A stretch of DNA of 42,337 bases from Sphingomonadaceae bacterium (GTDB lineage: Bacteria; Pseudomonadota; Alphaproteobacteria; Sphingomonadales; Sphingomonadaceae), in contig RFZB01000004.1 in assembly GCA_009920915.1 (NCBI GenBank), positions 1 through 42,337 on the forward strand. The letters run 5' to 3'. Below, piece after piece: positions 7,255 through 15,500 of this stretch (position 1 is the stretch's first letter; every line of letters begins with the position of its first letter). The notes under the pieces are model-generated. The model had not been told where the DNA came from. It was given only the letters and a program-made list of their open reading frames with translations, and ran no database searches. Both the position numbers and the translations under genes were made by a program.

Positions 7255-7491
7255 TCAGCCCTTGTGGCTGTCGATATAGGAAATCGCGTCCTTGACGGTC
7301 GAAATCTTTTCCGCAGCATCGTCCGGAATTTCGACGCCGAATTCTTCTTCGAACGCCATGACCAGCTCGACGATGTCGAGGCTGTCCGCACCCAGATCGT
7401 CGATGAAGCTGGCATCATTCGTCACCTTGTCGGCCTCGACGCCGAGGTGCTCGACGACGATCTTCTTAACGCGGTCGGCGGTGTCGCTCAT
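7255..7491 (-). CDS. acpP: Acyl carrier protein
   Basis: 78 residues, acidic, carrying growing acyl chains on a phosphopantetheine arm. The attachment serine is Ser37 in [12 protein letters not shown]. The start [12 protein letters not shown] matches alphaproteobacterial ACPs, with AGAAGG just upstream; the frame is open further upstream but has no conserved sequence there. It lies between fabG and fabF in the standard order. The holo-ACP synthase gene that modifies it (acpS) is about 7 kb away in this window. Confidence 0.97.
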   Translation of the reverse strand: MSDTADRVKKIVVEHLGVEADKVTNDASFIDDLGADSLDIVELVMAFEEEFGVEIPDDAAEKISTVKDAISYIDSHKG

Positions 7492-7629
7492 GGATAACCC
7501 TTCTCGTTCATGTGTGAGCAATATTCGAAGTAAAGCCCTAATAGGCCCTTATGGGCGATGCAAGCCTTATGGTGCAGGCGGGGCGTATTCCCTGTTGATG
7601 AAGCACAGCCCCCGTTGCTGCCAAATGGC

Positions 7630-8370
7630 TCAGATCATGGCCATTCCGCCATTTACGTGCAGCGTCTGCCCGGTCACATAGCCTGCCTCTCGGCTGGCCA
7701 GATAAACGGCGGCTGCCGCAATATCTGCGCCTGCGCCCATATGGCCGGCGGGGATGCGGGCATTTAGGGCTTCTTTTTGCGCCTCAGGCAGAACATCGGT
7801 CATCGCAGACGAGATAAAGCCCGGGGCAATGCAGTTGACGGTGACGCCACGGCTGGCCAGTTCTTGCGCCAAGCTTTTGGACATGCCGATAATGCCTGCC
7901 TTGGAGGCAGCATAATTGGCTTGGCCGGGATTGCCGGTAACGCCCACGACGCTGGTGACGGAAATGATGCGCCCAAAACGCGCTTTCATCATCGGCTTGG
8001 CAGCAGCGCGGCACAGGCGGAAGGCGGCTTCCAAATTAATGCGGATCACGTCCGCCCAATCCTCATCCTTCATCCGCAGGATAAGGCCATCGCGGGTGAC
8101 GCCTGCGTTGTTCACCAAAACATCAATCTGGCCGCCCAACGCGTCTAGCGCCGCCGGGATCAGCGCCTCAACCGCCTCTGCATCGCCCAGATTGCACGGA
8201 AGGATAACGGTATCGCCGCCAATTTCAGCAGCAACAGCCTTCAATGCCTCTTCGCGCGTGCCTGATAGTGCCACTTTTGCGCCTTGCGCTACCAGCGCCT
8301 TGGCAATGGCAGAGCCAATGCCGCCCGAAGCGCCCGTAACCAGCGCAGTCATTCCTGTGAGGTTAAACAT
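7630..8370 (-). CDS. fabG: 3-oxoacyl-ACP reductase (FabG)
   Basis: 246 residues, short-chain dehydrogenase fold. It reduces 3-oxoacyl-ACP with NADPH. The nucleotide motif TGASGGIGSAIA is at residues 12-23, NNAG at 87-90, the catalytic Ser at about 140 and YAASK (Tyr153, Lys157) follow, and the C-terminal GQTLHVNGGMAMI is the usual FabG ending. ATG 8370 has GGGAGA about 6 bases upstream and is the correct start, although the frame is open further upstream into fabD. It is followed after 138 bases by acpP. Confidence 0.96.
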   Translation of the reverse strand: MFNLTGMTALVTGASGGIGSAIAKALVAQGAKVALSGTREEALKAVAAEIGGDTVILPCNLGDAEAVEALIPAALDALGGQIDVLVNNAGVTRDGLILRMKDEDWADVIRINLEAAFRLCRAAAKPMMKARFGRIISVTSVVGVTGNPGQANYAASKAGIIGMSKSLAQELASRGVTVNCIAPGFISSAMTDVLPEAQKEALNARIPAGHMGAGADIAAAAVYLASREAGYVTGQTLHVNGGMAMI

Positions 8371-8393
8371 AAAAATCTCCCATGCGGGCCGTT

Positions 8394-9329
8394 TTACAGG
8401 CTTTTGATCAGCGTTTCGATGTCGTCCATCGTGATGATGCTGTTGGCCGTGGCATCCGGGGCAGAGCGTTTGACCATAGGGGCCATTACCTTGCCGCCAA
8501 ATTCGACATAATCCGTGACGCCAGCTGCAAACATGGCAATCACAGTTTCGCGCCAACGGACGCGTCCGGTGACTTGCTCCACCAGCAGGCGCTTGATGGT
8601 GTCGGCATCGGCAACGGGCGCGGCTGTCACATTCGCGTAGACCGGGACGAGCGGGGCGGTGAGGGCAGCACCCTCCAGCGCCTCAGCCATGGCATCTGCG
8701 GCGGGCTGCATCAGCGGGCAATGGAAGGGCGCAGAAACGGGCAACAAGACGCCGCGTTTAATGCCATGGTCTTTGACCAGCTCTACAGCCCGCTCAATCG
8801 CGGCTTTATGGCCAGAAATGACAACCTGGCTGGGGTCATTATCATTGGCAACAGTGCAGACATCGCCTTGAGCGGCCGCATCGGCCAAGGCTTGTGCTTT
8901 ATCAATATCTGCGCCCAATAACGCCGCCATGGCGCCTGTCCCAACTGGGGTGGCGGCCTGCATGGCTTGGCCACGCAGCTTCAACAGCCTCGCTGTGGTT
9001 GCCAAATCGAGCGCCCCGGCCGCGCACAAAGCGCTGTATTCGCCAAGGCTATGGCCAGCCACAAAATCCGCCTTTTCGGATAGGCGAATACCGCCTTCTT
9101 TTTCGGCAACGCGCAGCGTGGCAATGGCATTGGCCATAATCGCGGGTTGGGCATTTTCAGTCAGCGTGAGCTGATCTTCGGGGCCTTGCGTCATCAGGCG
9201 AAACAAATCTTGGCCCAAAGCCTCGTTCACTTCCTCAAAGACTTCACGGGCAACTGCACTGGCCTCGGCCAATGATTTGCCCATGCCAACCGACTGGCTG
9301 CCCTGACCCGGAAAAATAAATGCGCGCAT
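8394..9329 (-). CDS. fabD: Malonyl-CoA:ACP transacylase (FabD)
   Basis: 311 residues. It transfers malonyl from CoA to ACP. The N-terminal FIFPGQGSQSVGMGK, the nucleophile motif GHSLGEYSALCA (Ser at about 94) and the later SAPFHCPLM, with the catalytic His, are all present. The start MRAFIFPGQG is the family N-terminus; an in-frame extension to 9407 is not conserved. First gene of the fabD-fabG-acpP-fabF-mltG run, 23 bases before fabG. Its promoter should lie in 9330-9537, shared with the divergent tRNA gene. Confidence 0.96.
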   Translation of the reverse strand: MRAFIFPGQGSQSVGMGKSLAEASAVAREVFEEVNEALGQDLFRLMTQGPEDQLTLTENAQPAIMANAIATLRVAEKEGGIRLSEKADFVAGHSLGEYSALCAAGALDLATTARLLKLRGQAMQAATPVGTGAMAALLGADIDKAQALADAAAQGDVCTVANDNDPSQVVISGHKAAIERAVELVKDHGIKRGVLLPVSAPFHCPLMQPAADAMAEALEGAALTAPLVPVYANVTAAPVADADTIKRLLVEQVTGRVRWRETVIAMFAAGVTDYVEFGGKVMAPMVKRSAPDATANSIITMDDIETLIKSL

Positions 9330-9468
9330 CCAACACCCCATTTGCTGCGACTGGTAGGGGGCGGTTAGGGGATGCTGGGCCGCCTGTCGAGATTCCGTAT
9401 GCGTCAACTACGGTTGCGGGCGGACCAGCAATTTGAAACTGAAAACCTGCCTTTTTCGTTTCGCGCCC

Positions 9469-9497
9469 TTGAACCATTGGCATTCGCCAGCTAAGGG
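9469..9497 (+). promoter_or_regulatory. Candidate tRNA-Pro promoter
   Basis: TTGAAC (9469-9474) and TAAGGG (9492-9497) are 17 bases apart, 40 bases before the tRNA 5' end. The -35 is good and the -10 is weak by the usual consensus. It is the best-spaced pair upstream of the gene. Confidence 0.35.
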
Positions 9498-9537
9498 GCG
9501 CGCCTGCCTTCATCGGGAACCGTCCCGAGTCACGCGT

Positions 9538-9614
9538 CGGGGAGTAGCTCAGCCTGGTAGAGCACTGTCTTCGGGAGGCAGGGGCCGGAGGTTCGAATCC
9601 TCTCTCCCCGACCA
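9538..9614 (+). tRNA. tRNA-Pro, anticodon CGG
   Basis: A complete 77-base cloverleaf can be drawn. The acceptor stem is CGGGGAG paired with CTCCCCG. The D arm is GCTC/GAGC. The anticodon stem CTGTC/GGCAG (one T-G pair) encloses loop TTCGGGA with anticodon CGG. The T arm is GGAGG/CCTCT around TTCGAAT. The 3' CCA is encoded. Bases just downstream include a T-run (ATTTTTCTG) that may help end transcription. Confidence 0.96.
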
Positions 9615-10072
9615 TTTTTCTGAAATAACCCTCGTCCTCGCCAGTCAGGCGCGTGCTAGACTGTTGCTGGCTGCCCGCCTATTGACATGTCGTGACGGGT
9701 CTCAATGCCTCGAGACGGGTTGAGCAATCAAACAATGGCCCGTTTTCAATGGCCCGTTTTGCCGAATTGAATGGCAGATCAATTTGGCAGTCGTTTCGAC
9801 GCGGACAGCTTATGAATGCATCAATAAGTCTGCAGAAGGGTCTTGTCGAAAAAGCAAGAAGCGCAAGGAACGGGCGGTCAAAATATGTTAGGCTGTTGCC
9901 TGACTTGATGTGCGAAAAGATTTGCGCCCGCTATTTTTAACGGCAGGCCTATGGGACTTAATTTGCGGCAGATAGACGCTTTGTAATTCGCACCGGCTAA
10001 GTGGATCGGCCTTGCGCTGAGGCGTTGTCGTCCATATCGGCTCAACATTGCATCGGTATATGGGAGCATTTC
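9615..10072. other. Gene-poor stretch between tRNA-Pro and pgl
   Basis: About 460 bases without a convincing gene. Short open frames have no ribosome binding site and no recognisable sequence. It holds a perfect 14-bp tandem duplication (9733-9760) and a short stem GTTAGGC/GCCTGAC (9887-9904). Codon patterns are absent and AT content seems higher than in flanking genes. tRNA 3' ends are common integration sites, but I find no second copy of the tRNA end here and no integrase. Confidence 0.45.
9733..9760. repeat. 14-bp perfect tandem duplication
   Basis: CAATGGCCCGTTTT occurs twice head to tail (9733-9746 and 9747-9760). It lies in non-coding DNA 120 bases past the tRNA-Pro gene. It is probably a replication-slippage duplication. 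Confidence 0.85.
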
Positions 10073-10774
10073 ATGATTGAAGCAGAATGGTGGGATTATG
10101 ACGATATGGATGAGCTGGCCGATGCAGTTGCCGGCGATGTCGGCTTCATCATTGAAAGTGCTTTGGACGCGCGCGGCCAGGCGCTGATCGCGCTGCCGGG
10201 CGGAAAAACCCCGCTGCCCATTTACGAAAAGCTGGCTGCTTTGCCCCTCAAGTGGAAGCATGTGACGATCATTCCAACTGATGATCGTCTGGTGGCCGTT
10301 GATAATCCTTTGTCCAATGCCGCCATGCTGGCCCGCGCGTTTATGCCCAAGGGCGCGCGCGTCCTGCCAATCGCAACCGAGAATACTGACCATAAGGCTG
10401 CGGGTAACGCGGCCGACGCGCGCCTCCAAGATTTGCACTGGCCGCCTGATCTGGTTTGGCTGGGCGTGGGCGGTGACGGCCATACAGCGTCTATCTTCAC
10501 CGGCCCAGATTTTGACGATGCACTAAATGCGCCCAAGGCGCGCCGCGCAGTGGGTGTCCTGCCCAATCCTCTGCCCCCCGAAGCACCTGTCACGCGCGTC
10601 ACTCTGACGCGCCACAGCATTTTATCGGCCCGCACGCTCATGATTGTGCTGACTGGCAACGATAAAAAGGCGCTGCTCGAACAGGCGATTAAAGATGGCC
10701 CACTGTCTCCGTTGCCTGTGGGTCGGGTGCTCGCTGAGGCAGAGCAGCCAATTGATATTCACTGGGCTGCCTAA
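10073..10774 (+). CDS. pgl: 6-phosphogluconolactonase
   Basis: 233 residues of the DevB/Pgl family, hydrolysing 6-phosphogluconolactone in the pentose phosphate or Entner-Doudoroff route. Diagnostic segments are ALPGGKTPLPIYEKL, IIPTDDRLV near residue 70, and VWLGVGGDGHTASIF near residue 137. ATG 10073 has GGGAG 8 bases upstream; an earlier in-frame start adds non-conserved sequence. Unusually it stands alone, without zwf or edd beside it, and faces the mechanosensitive channel gene. Confidence 0.93.
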   Translation: MIEAEWWDYDDMDELADAVAGDVGFIIESALDARGQALIALPGGKTPLPIYEKLAALPLKWKHVTIIPTDDRLVAVDNPLSNAAMLARAFMPKGARVLPIATENTDHKAAGNAADARLQDLHWPPDLVWLGVGGDGHTASIFTGPDFDDALNAPKARRAVGVLPNPLPPEAPVTRVTLTRHSILSARTLMIVLTGNDKKALLEQAIKDGPLSPLPVGRVLAEAEQPIDIHWAA

Positions 10775-10790
10775 CGCCGCCCAGTGACGC

Positions 10791-11930
10791 CTATGTTGTG
10801 CCGCCTGCGCCGAGGCTGGGGTCAAAATATGGCATGACCATCCGGCCATCGGGCGCAGCAGTGAACGTCGTCTGCGTGGGATAGGCAAAGGCAATGCCTT
10901 TTTGGCCAAAGACTTCGAGGATGCGGGTGTTGATCTGGTGTTTACGGTCCAGCGCTTCTCCTGCATCTTCCCCCTCGATTTCATAAATCAGCAGAAAATC
11001 GAGACTGGAGGGGGAGAAATTGTCGAGCCCACAACGTCCAAATTGGCAGCCATCAACGCTTTCGACAATGTCTTTCAGCATGTATGGCAGCGCCCGGCAA
11101 ACATCTGGCGGTGTCTGGTAAACCAGCGCCAAAACTTGGAAATAGCGGCGCGTGTGTTGCTGCGTCAGGTTGCGCAATTCTTTGTTGAGCAAATTGGCAT
11201 TGGAAATAACAATCTCTTCGCCAGAAATCGCTCGGATTCGCGTGGATTTCAGGCCAATCGATTCAACTGTGCCCTGTGTTTGGTCAAAACGAACCATATC
11301 CCCTTTTAAAAAGGGCTTGTCGAACAGGACGGACAAGGCCGCAAATAAATCAGAAAAAATACCTTGAGCCGCAAGGCCAATTGCGATGCCGCCTACGCCC
11401 AAGCCTGCAATCAAAGCGGTAACATTCACGCCCAGATTTGAGAGGATGAGTATGGCTGCCAGCAGAAACAGCCCAGCTGTTACCAGCACGCGGATCAGCC
11501 CAATGGCGCTTTGCAAATTGCCTGTCGAATCTGTTTCTCCAGCCCGGTAATCAACAAGCCCAAGAATCAGCGTACGCGCCCAGATGGCCGCTTGGAGCAC
11601 GGTGGCGACGACAAAGCCGATATGAATGGGGTACGCAATTTCTGCCGGAGCATGGGCAATGGCCGCAATAATGCGGACTGCAATGGCGATCATGAACCAG
11701 AGGCGTGTTTTTCCCAATGCTTGGCCAATGATCCGCGGCCAGTGCGATGCCTCCAAATGCGTCCGGCAGACATAAGTGCCAAAGCTGCGTAAGCCCCAGA
11801 GAACAGCAATGATGACAAGCCCGGCCGCAATGCCCAGCATGATTTGTGTGGTGTGGCTTGCCAGCCAATCCATGCCAATTGTTAGTGTGTCCCGAAGATC
11901 ATTAATCGGCGCGAAGGCTGTGCTATTCAT
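10791..11930 (-). CDS. MscS-family mechanosensitive channel
   Basis: 379 residues. Several membrane segments occupy the first 190 residues, the last being the MscS pore helix with the hallmark GLGVGGIAIGLAAQGIFSDLFAALSVLFDKPFLKGD. The beta domain (VRFDQTQGTVESIGLKSTRIRAISGEEIVISNANLLNKELRNL) and a C-terminal alpha-beta domain follow. It releases solutes under hypo-osmotic stress from the inner membrane. It stands alone and converges on pgl. Small-conductance type rather than the large MscK type, judging from length. Confidence 0.92.
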   Translation of the reverse strand: MNSTAFAPINDLRDTLTIGMDWLASHTTQIMLGIAAGLVIIAVLWGLRSFGTYVCRTHLEASHWPRIIGQALGKTRLWFMIAIAVRIIAAIAHAPAEIAYPIHIGFVVATVLQAAIWARTLILGLVDYRAGETDSTGNLQSAIGLIRVLVTAGLFLLAAILILSNLGVNVTALIAGLGVGGIAIGLAAQGIFSDLFAALSVLFDKPFLKGDMVRFDQTQGTVESIGLKSTRIRAISGEEIVISNANLLNKELRNLTQQHTRRYFQVLALVYQTPPDVCRALPYMLKDIVESVDGCQFGRCGLDNFSPSSLDFLLIYEIEGEDAGEALDRKHQINTRILEVFGQKGIAFAYPTQTTFTAAPDGRMVMPYFDPSLGAGGTT

Positions 11931-12427
11931 CGTCTCAGCCTAGCGCTTCCATCAAATGTTGCAACGCGCGTGTCCGCAAGACGGTTTTCAGCATGGGCAA
12001 AAAGGTCGCGCACGTTGTGCCAATTTGTTTAACTGCGTGGAAATGGGTTTCGCTGATCGACGCATGCAAAAGATGCCGAAAGCTGCTCCAAACTGGCATA
12101 TGCCTCCCTCTTCCCCAATGGCCCGTGCGTGCGGGCGGCCGCATTGAGGCATTGCCCATTCTCGCCATCTGGCAGGCCGTGCGAATCAGTTCTATGGAGC
12201 CGCGCATTGGATGCGGCCGTGGATTAGCTTTCGGACCCGAATCCGCCCGGCCGATGTGACGCAAGCGCCATCTTGCGTGGCAATCAGGCCTTTTCCCTTG
12301 CTTTTTGGGAAATCGGTGGCTAGGGGCGCATCTCTCGTGCACGGCGCTTTGAGCGACGCTGCTTCGTTTTTGGCTTCAGCCCGCCAATTTTGGCGGTGCA
12401 AATTCGACTTTGGAGTGTGGCTTTTTT
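11931..12427. other. Gene-free stretch between mscS and rpsU
   Basis: About 500 bases with overlapping open frames on both strands, none convincing: no ribosome binding sites, no known domain and unlikely composition. It must hold the divergent promoters of the channel gene and rpsU. The best-spaced pair for rpsU is TTGCTT (12298-12303) and TAGGGG (12321-12326), 17 bases apart, but the -10 is poor. A palindrome lies at 12381-12396. Confidence 0.45.
12381..12396 (+). promoter_or_regulatory. Palindromic stem in the rpsU leader
   Basis: CCGCCAATTTTGGCGG is a perfect 16-base palindrome ending 31 bases before the rpsU start codon. As RNA it would form a 7-bp stem or bind a dimeric regulator as DNA. 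A role in S21 control is only a guess. Confidence 0.4.
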
Positions 12428-12634
12428 ATGCAGATTATCGTTCGCGACAATAATGTGGACCAAGCGCTTCGGGCTCTTAAGAAGAAGCTGCAGCGCGAAG
12501 GCGTCTATCGCGAAATGAAGCTGCGTCGCCACTATGAAAAGCCGTCTGAAAAGCGCGCCCGTGAAAAGGCTGCTGCTGTGCGTCGCGCCCGCAAGATGGA
12601 GCGCAAGCGCATGGAGCGTGACGGCATCCGCTAA
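12428..12634 (+). CDS. rpsU: 30S ribosomal protein S21
   Basis: 68 residues, very basic. [43 protein letters not shown] is the conserved alphaproteobacterial S21 sequence, with the C-terminal [14 protein letters not shown] tail. S21 sits on the small-subunit platform near the anti-Shine-Dalgarno region. The start is ATG 12428 with GGAG about 13 bases upstream. A strong intrinsic terminator follows the gene, so it is probably transcribed alone. Confidence 0.97.
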   Translation: MQIIVRDNNVDQALRALKKKLQREGVYREMKLRRHYEKPSEKRAREKAAAVRRARKMERKRMERDGIR

Positions 12635-12658
12635 GCCACACGGCGATTGCCAAATCAG

Positions 12659-12696
12659 AAAAAAGGCGTTGGGAATTCCCAGCGCCTTTTTCTTTG
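12659..12696 (+). terminator. Intrinsic terminator of rpsU
   Basis: AGGCGTTGGGA pairs with TCCCAGCGCCT through a tight loop, with one G-U pair, followed by TTTTTCTTT. An A-run precedes the stem. This is a textbook intrinsic terminator 25 bases after the rpsU stop. Confidence 0.92.
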
Positions 12697-12763
12697 GTCT
12701 TGGCGCGCGCGCGCGGATGCGCCATAGGCCATCGCCAGATTGATTGACCAATAGGGGCCATCC

Positions 12764-13348
12764 ATGTCGAACACTGCTGTTCCCATTCATCCAATTGCCA
12801 AAGGCTCGCTTGTAAAGCTCTGGGGCGGGGTCGCGCTGGTCGCGGCAATTGCAGGTGGCCTAGCTTGGGCCGGCACTGCCAAGGCCGTTGGCCAAAGCTG
12901 CTCGGCACGACTGATGTTGCCCACGGGCAATGGCGTGGCGGCCGCTGAGACAACGGGCTCTGGGCTGGTGTTCCAGACACGCAAGGCTGGCAACGGCCCC
13001 AGCCCGACGGATCAGGATATTGCGCTGATTAGCTATAAGGGCACCTTGGCCGATGGCACCGAATTTGATGCCAATCAGCAAGTGCCTATGCCAGTTGCGG
13101 GCAGCATTCCCGGTTTTTCAGAGGCTTTGAAAATGATGGCACGGGGCGGGTCGTATCGCCTCTGCATCCCCGCCTCGCTGGGTTATGGTGCGCAAGAGGT
13201 TGGGCCGATCCCGGCAAATTCGGTCCTCGTCTTTGACGTCGACTTGCTGGATTTCCGCAGCCAAGCCGAAGTGCAGATGATGCAACAGATGATGCAGCGT
13301 CAGCAACAAGCAGCGGGCGCAGCCGCAGATGGTGCAGAACCCCGCTGA
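12764..13348 (+). CDS. FKBP-type peptidyl-prolyl isomerase, membrane-anchored
   Basis: 194 residues. A membrane segment or uncleaved signal (about residues 23-45, WGGVALVAAIAGGLAWAGTA) is followed by an FKBP domain: ALISYKGTLADGTEFDA, PGFSEALKMMARGGSYRLCIPASLGYG and GPIPANSVLVFDVDLLDF. The C-terminal tail is rich in Met and Gln (VQMMQQMMQRQQQ). It should help fold envelope proteins by proline isomerisation in the periplasm. AGGGG lies 6 bases before the ATG. It is separated from rpsU by a terminator and ends at a bidirectional terminator shared with lepB. Confidence 0.92.
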   Translation: MSNTAVPIHPIAKGSLVKLWGGVALVAAIAGGLAWAGTAKAVGQSCSARLMLPTGNGVAAAETTGSGLVFQTRKAGNGPSPTDQDIALISYKGTLADGTEFDANQQVPMPVAGSIPGFSEALKMMARGGSYRLCIPASLGYGAQEVGPIPANSVLVFDVDLLDFRSQAEVQMMQQMMQRQQQAAGAAADGAEPR

Positions 13349-13372
13349 TTTGCGCTTTTTCTGCTGATCTTC

Positions 13373-13408
13373 AAAAGGCCCGTGCCAGCTTTTTGGCGCG
13401 GGCTTTTT
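13373..13408. terminator. Bidirectional intrinsic terminator between FKBP and lepB
   Basis: GCCCGTGCCA (13378-13387) pairs with TGGCGCGGGC (13394-13403), with one G-T pair, followed by TTTTT on the plus strand and preceded by AAAA, which reads as a T-run on the minus strand. It ends both convergent genes; the lepB stop overlaps its edge. Confidence 0.9.
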
Positions 13409-14309
13409 ACTGTGCGGCGCTTTTTGGTTTCAGGCTGGTAAAGGCGCGGCCGGGGCGCAGCGCGCGGACCCAGCTAATGGGATTGAGCACGCTGCTTGAG
13501 CCATCGAGCGAGAAGGTAATGAACTCGGCTCGCCCGCCAATTTGCTCCCAAGGCACAGGCCCGCCCAAACCGCGTTGCCATTGTGGAAAGCGGCTATCGG
13601 CACTGTGATCGCGGTTATCACCCATCATAAAATACTGGCCCTCGGGCACAGTGATGGGCCCATAGCTATCCCCCACCGAGTTGCGATCCGTATCTACGGT
13701 TTCATAAGTCCGGCCATTGGGAAGCGTTTCGCGGACAATAGGAAGCGTGCACCACAGGCTGCCATCTGGCTTGGCAATGCGGCGACCCGGATATTCTTCT
13801 GGAGTGCATGGATCGTTCAAATCAACGGGCACCAGCCGATCCCCCAGCCGATCTTGCTTCACGGCTTGGCCATTGATGATGACAAGCCCACCGCGCACTT
13901 CAATCCTGTCTCCGGGCAAGCCAATAACGCGCTTGATGTAATCCGTATTTGTGCCGGGCGGCGTCAGAATGACGACATCTCCCCGTTCCGGCGTGCTGCC
14001 CCAGATCCGGCCCTTCCAGTCTGGCAATTGCACCGCCAGCGACTCGACGGGCTCGCGCAAGACGAGCCAGCGGAACAGCGCAGGGATGGAGGGTATAGTG
14101 GGAGACACATGGCTCCACCCATAAGCAAATTTGTTCACAACCAGCCGATCGCCAACCAGCAATGTTGGCACCATTGATTCGGACGGAATGTAAAATGGCT
14201 TGGCCACAAAGCTATGAAAGCCCAGCACAGCTGCGAGCAAAATCACGGCGCCGCGAATTTCCGCAATCCAATCAATCCGCTCGCTCTTTGGGCGCTTTGC
14301 TTTGGCCAT
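13407..14309 (-). CDS. lepB: Signal peptidase I
   Basis: 300 residues. One N-terminal membrane segment (IRGAVILLAAVLGFHSFVA) precedes the catalytic motifs: SESMVPTLLVGDRL (Ser at about 45), DYIKRVIGLPGDRI (Lys at about 126) and GDNRDHSADSR. It removes signal peptides from exported proteins at the periplasmic face. ATG 14309 is chosen; a TTG at 14360 would add non-conserved residues. It is the last gene of pyrE-pdxJ-acpS-lepB. The rnc-era pair that often follows lepB in proteobacteria is missing here; a terminator follows instead. Confidence 0.95.
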   Translation of the reverse strand: MAKAKRPKSERIDWIAEIRGAVILLAAVLGFHSFVAKPFYIPSESMVPTLLVGDRLVVNKFAYGWSHVSPTIPSIPALFRWLVLREPVESLAVQLPDWKGRIWGSTPERGDVVILTPPGTNTDYIKRVIGLPGDRIEVRGGLVIINGQAVKQDRLGDRLVPVDLNDPCTPEEYPGRRIAKPDGSLWCTLPIVRETLPNGRTYETVDTDRNSVGDSYGPITVPEGQYFMMGDNRDHSADSRFPQWQRGLGGPVPWEQIGGRAEFITFSLDGSSSVLNPISWVRALRPGRAFTSLKPKSAAQ

Positions 14310-14349
14310 GGGGGAAAATCTTTCGTCAGCGGTAGGTGTTTGCCGCGCT

Positions 14350-14766
14350 TTAGGAGCCAAGCGGACTGGTGGGCAAGGCTTCTATGATAACAAAGGCCTG
14401 CGCCCAAGGATGGTCATCGGTAAGTGTTAGGTGGATGCGCGCTTCATACCCTGCGGGGATAAGGGCATCGAGCGCTGCCTTGGCCCCACCATTCAGGGCC
14501 AAAGTGGGCGCACCCGAGGGTGCATTCACCACACCAATGTCTTTCATAAAAACGCCGCGTTTAAAGCCAGTGCCAACGGCCTTAGAAAACGCCTCTTTGG
14601 CGGCGAATCGCTTCGCATAAGTGCCGGCCTTGGTGAAGGGGCGGCGGGCCGCCTTGGCGCGCTCCACTGGCGTAAAGACACGCTCTTCAAAACGGGTGCC
14701 GAACCGGTTGAGCGAATTCTGAATGCGCTCAATATTGCACAAATCAGATCCCATGCCGACAATCAT
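14350..14766 (-). CDS. acpS: Holo-[acyl-carrier-protein] synthase
   Basis: 138 residues. It attaches 4'-phosphopantetheine to the ACP serine. Signature segments are [15 protein letters not shown] at the N-terminus and [17 protein letters not shown], containing the magnesium-binding glutamate. The start overlaps the pdxJ stop by 4 bases, indicating coupling. Its substrate gene acpP lies in this window. Confidence 0.95.
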   Translation of the reverse strand: MIVGMGSDLCNIERIQNSLNRFGTRFEERVFTPVERAKAARRPFTKAGTYAKRFAAKEAFSKAVGTGFKRGVFMKDIGVVNAPSGAPTLALNGGAKAALDALIPAGYEARIHLTLTDDHPWAQAFVIIEALPTSPLGS

Positions 14767-15500
14767 GCAACGTCCCGTGCGGCATCCATACGCGCGCGCA
14801 TCTCTTGGATGCTGGCTGCCAGCCCAATGAAAATGGCCTCGCCAATCAGGAAGTGCCCGATATTGAGTTCGGCAATTTGGGGGATGGCGGCAATTGGCCC
14901 GACATTTTCAAAAGTCAGGCCATGGCCAGCATGAGGCTCAATGCCGTTGCGCGCTGCCAGAGCGGCGGCATCGCTTAGTCGCTTTAACTCGGCCGCCAGT
15001 TCCGGCCCTGTCGAATGCGCATATTTGCCGGTATGTAACTCAACCACAGGCGCTTTGAGGCGCATCGCGGCCTCAATTTGACGCGCATCAGGTTCAATGA
15101 ACAGGCTCACGCGAATCCCTGCATCACTGAGTTGAGCAACAATAGGTGCCAATTCGTTGTGCAGGCCCGCGGCATCCAACCCGCCTTCAGTTGTACGCTC
15201 GGCCCGGCGCTCTGGCACGATGCACGCTGCATGAGGTTTGTGTTTGAGCGCAATCGCCAGCATTTCTTGCGTGGCCGCCATCTCAAGATTGATGGGCAAC
15301 TGCGTGCGCGCCATGAGTGTATCCAGATCGGCATCGCGAATATGCCGCCGGTCCTCTCGTAGATGGACGGTAATGCCATCGCCGCCCGCCTGTTCTACAA
15401 TCTCAACCGCGCGCCAAGGGTCGGGATGGTCACCACCCCGGGCATTTCTGATCGTCGCCACATGGTCAATATTGACCCCAAGGCGCAGATGCTGGTTCAC
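14763..15500 (-). CDS. pdxJ: Pyridoxine 5'-phosphate synthase
   Basis: 245 residues. It condenses 3-amino-2-oxopropyl phosphate with deoxyxylulose phosphate, the last ring-forming step of the DXP-dependent vitamin B6 pathway. [17 protein letters not shown] at the N-terminus, [12 protein letters not shown], and the C-terminal [17 protein letters not shown] are conserved. It overlaps both pyrE (4 bases) and acpS (4 bases). The pdxJ-acpS pair is conserved in many proteobacteria. Confidence 0.96.
   Translation of the reverse strand: MNQHLRLGVNIDHVATIRNARGGDHPDPWRAVEIVEQAGGDGITVHLREDRRHIRDADLDTLMARTQLPINLEMAATQEMLAIALKHKPHAACIVPERRAERTTEGGLDAAGLHNELAPIVAQLSDAGIRVSLFIEPDARQIEAAMRLKAPVVELHTGKYAHSTGPELAAELKRLSDAAALAARNGIEPHAGHGLTFENVGPIAAIPQIAELNIGHFLIGEAIFIGLAASIQEMRARMDAARDVA

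Noticed and set aside
6403-7497. 364-codon plus-strand frame opposite fabF and acpP
   Set aside because: Shadow of two conserved genes, with no recognisable protein sequence or start signal.
9244-9615. Minus-strand frame with [24 protein letters not shown]-like sequence, and the plus-strand frame over the same place
   Set aside because: These are translations through the tRNA-Pro gene, a common false annotation in genomes.
11935-12342. 135-codon minus-strand frame between mscS and rpsU
   Set aside because: Overlaps several equally open frames on the other strand; composition (many His, Arg, Met, Cys) is not protein-like and no start signal is seen.
12740-12758. TTGATTGACCAAT as an FNR-type box, and TAGGGG as a -10, before the FKBP gene
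   Set aside because: The right half-site ATCAA is missing, and AGGGG is better explained as the ribosome binding site of the FKBP gene.
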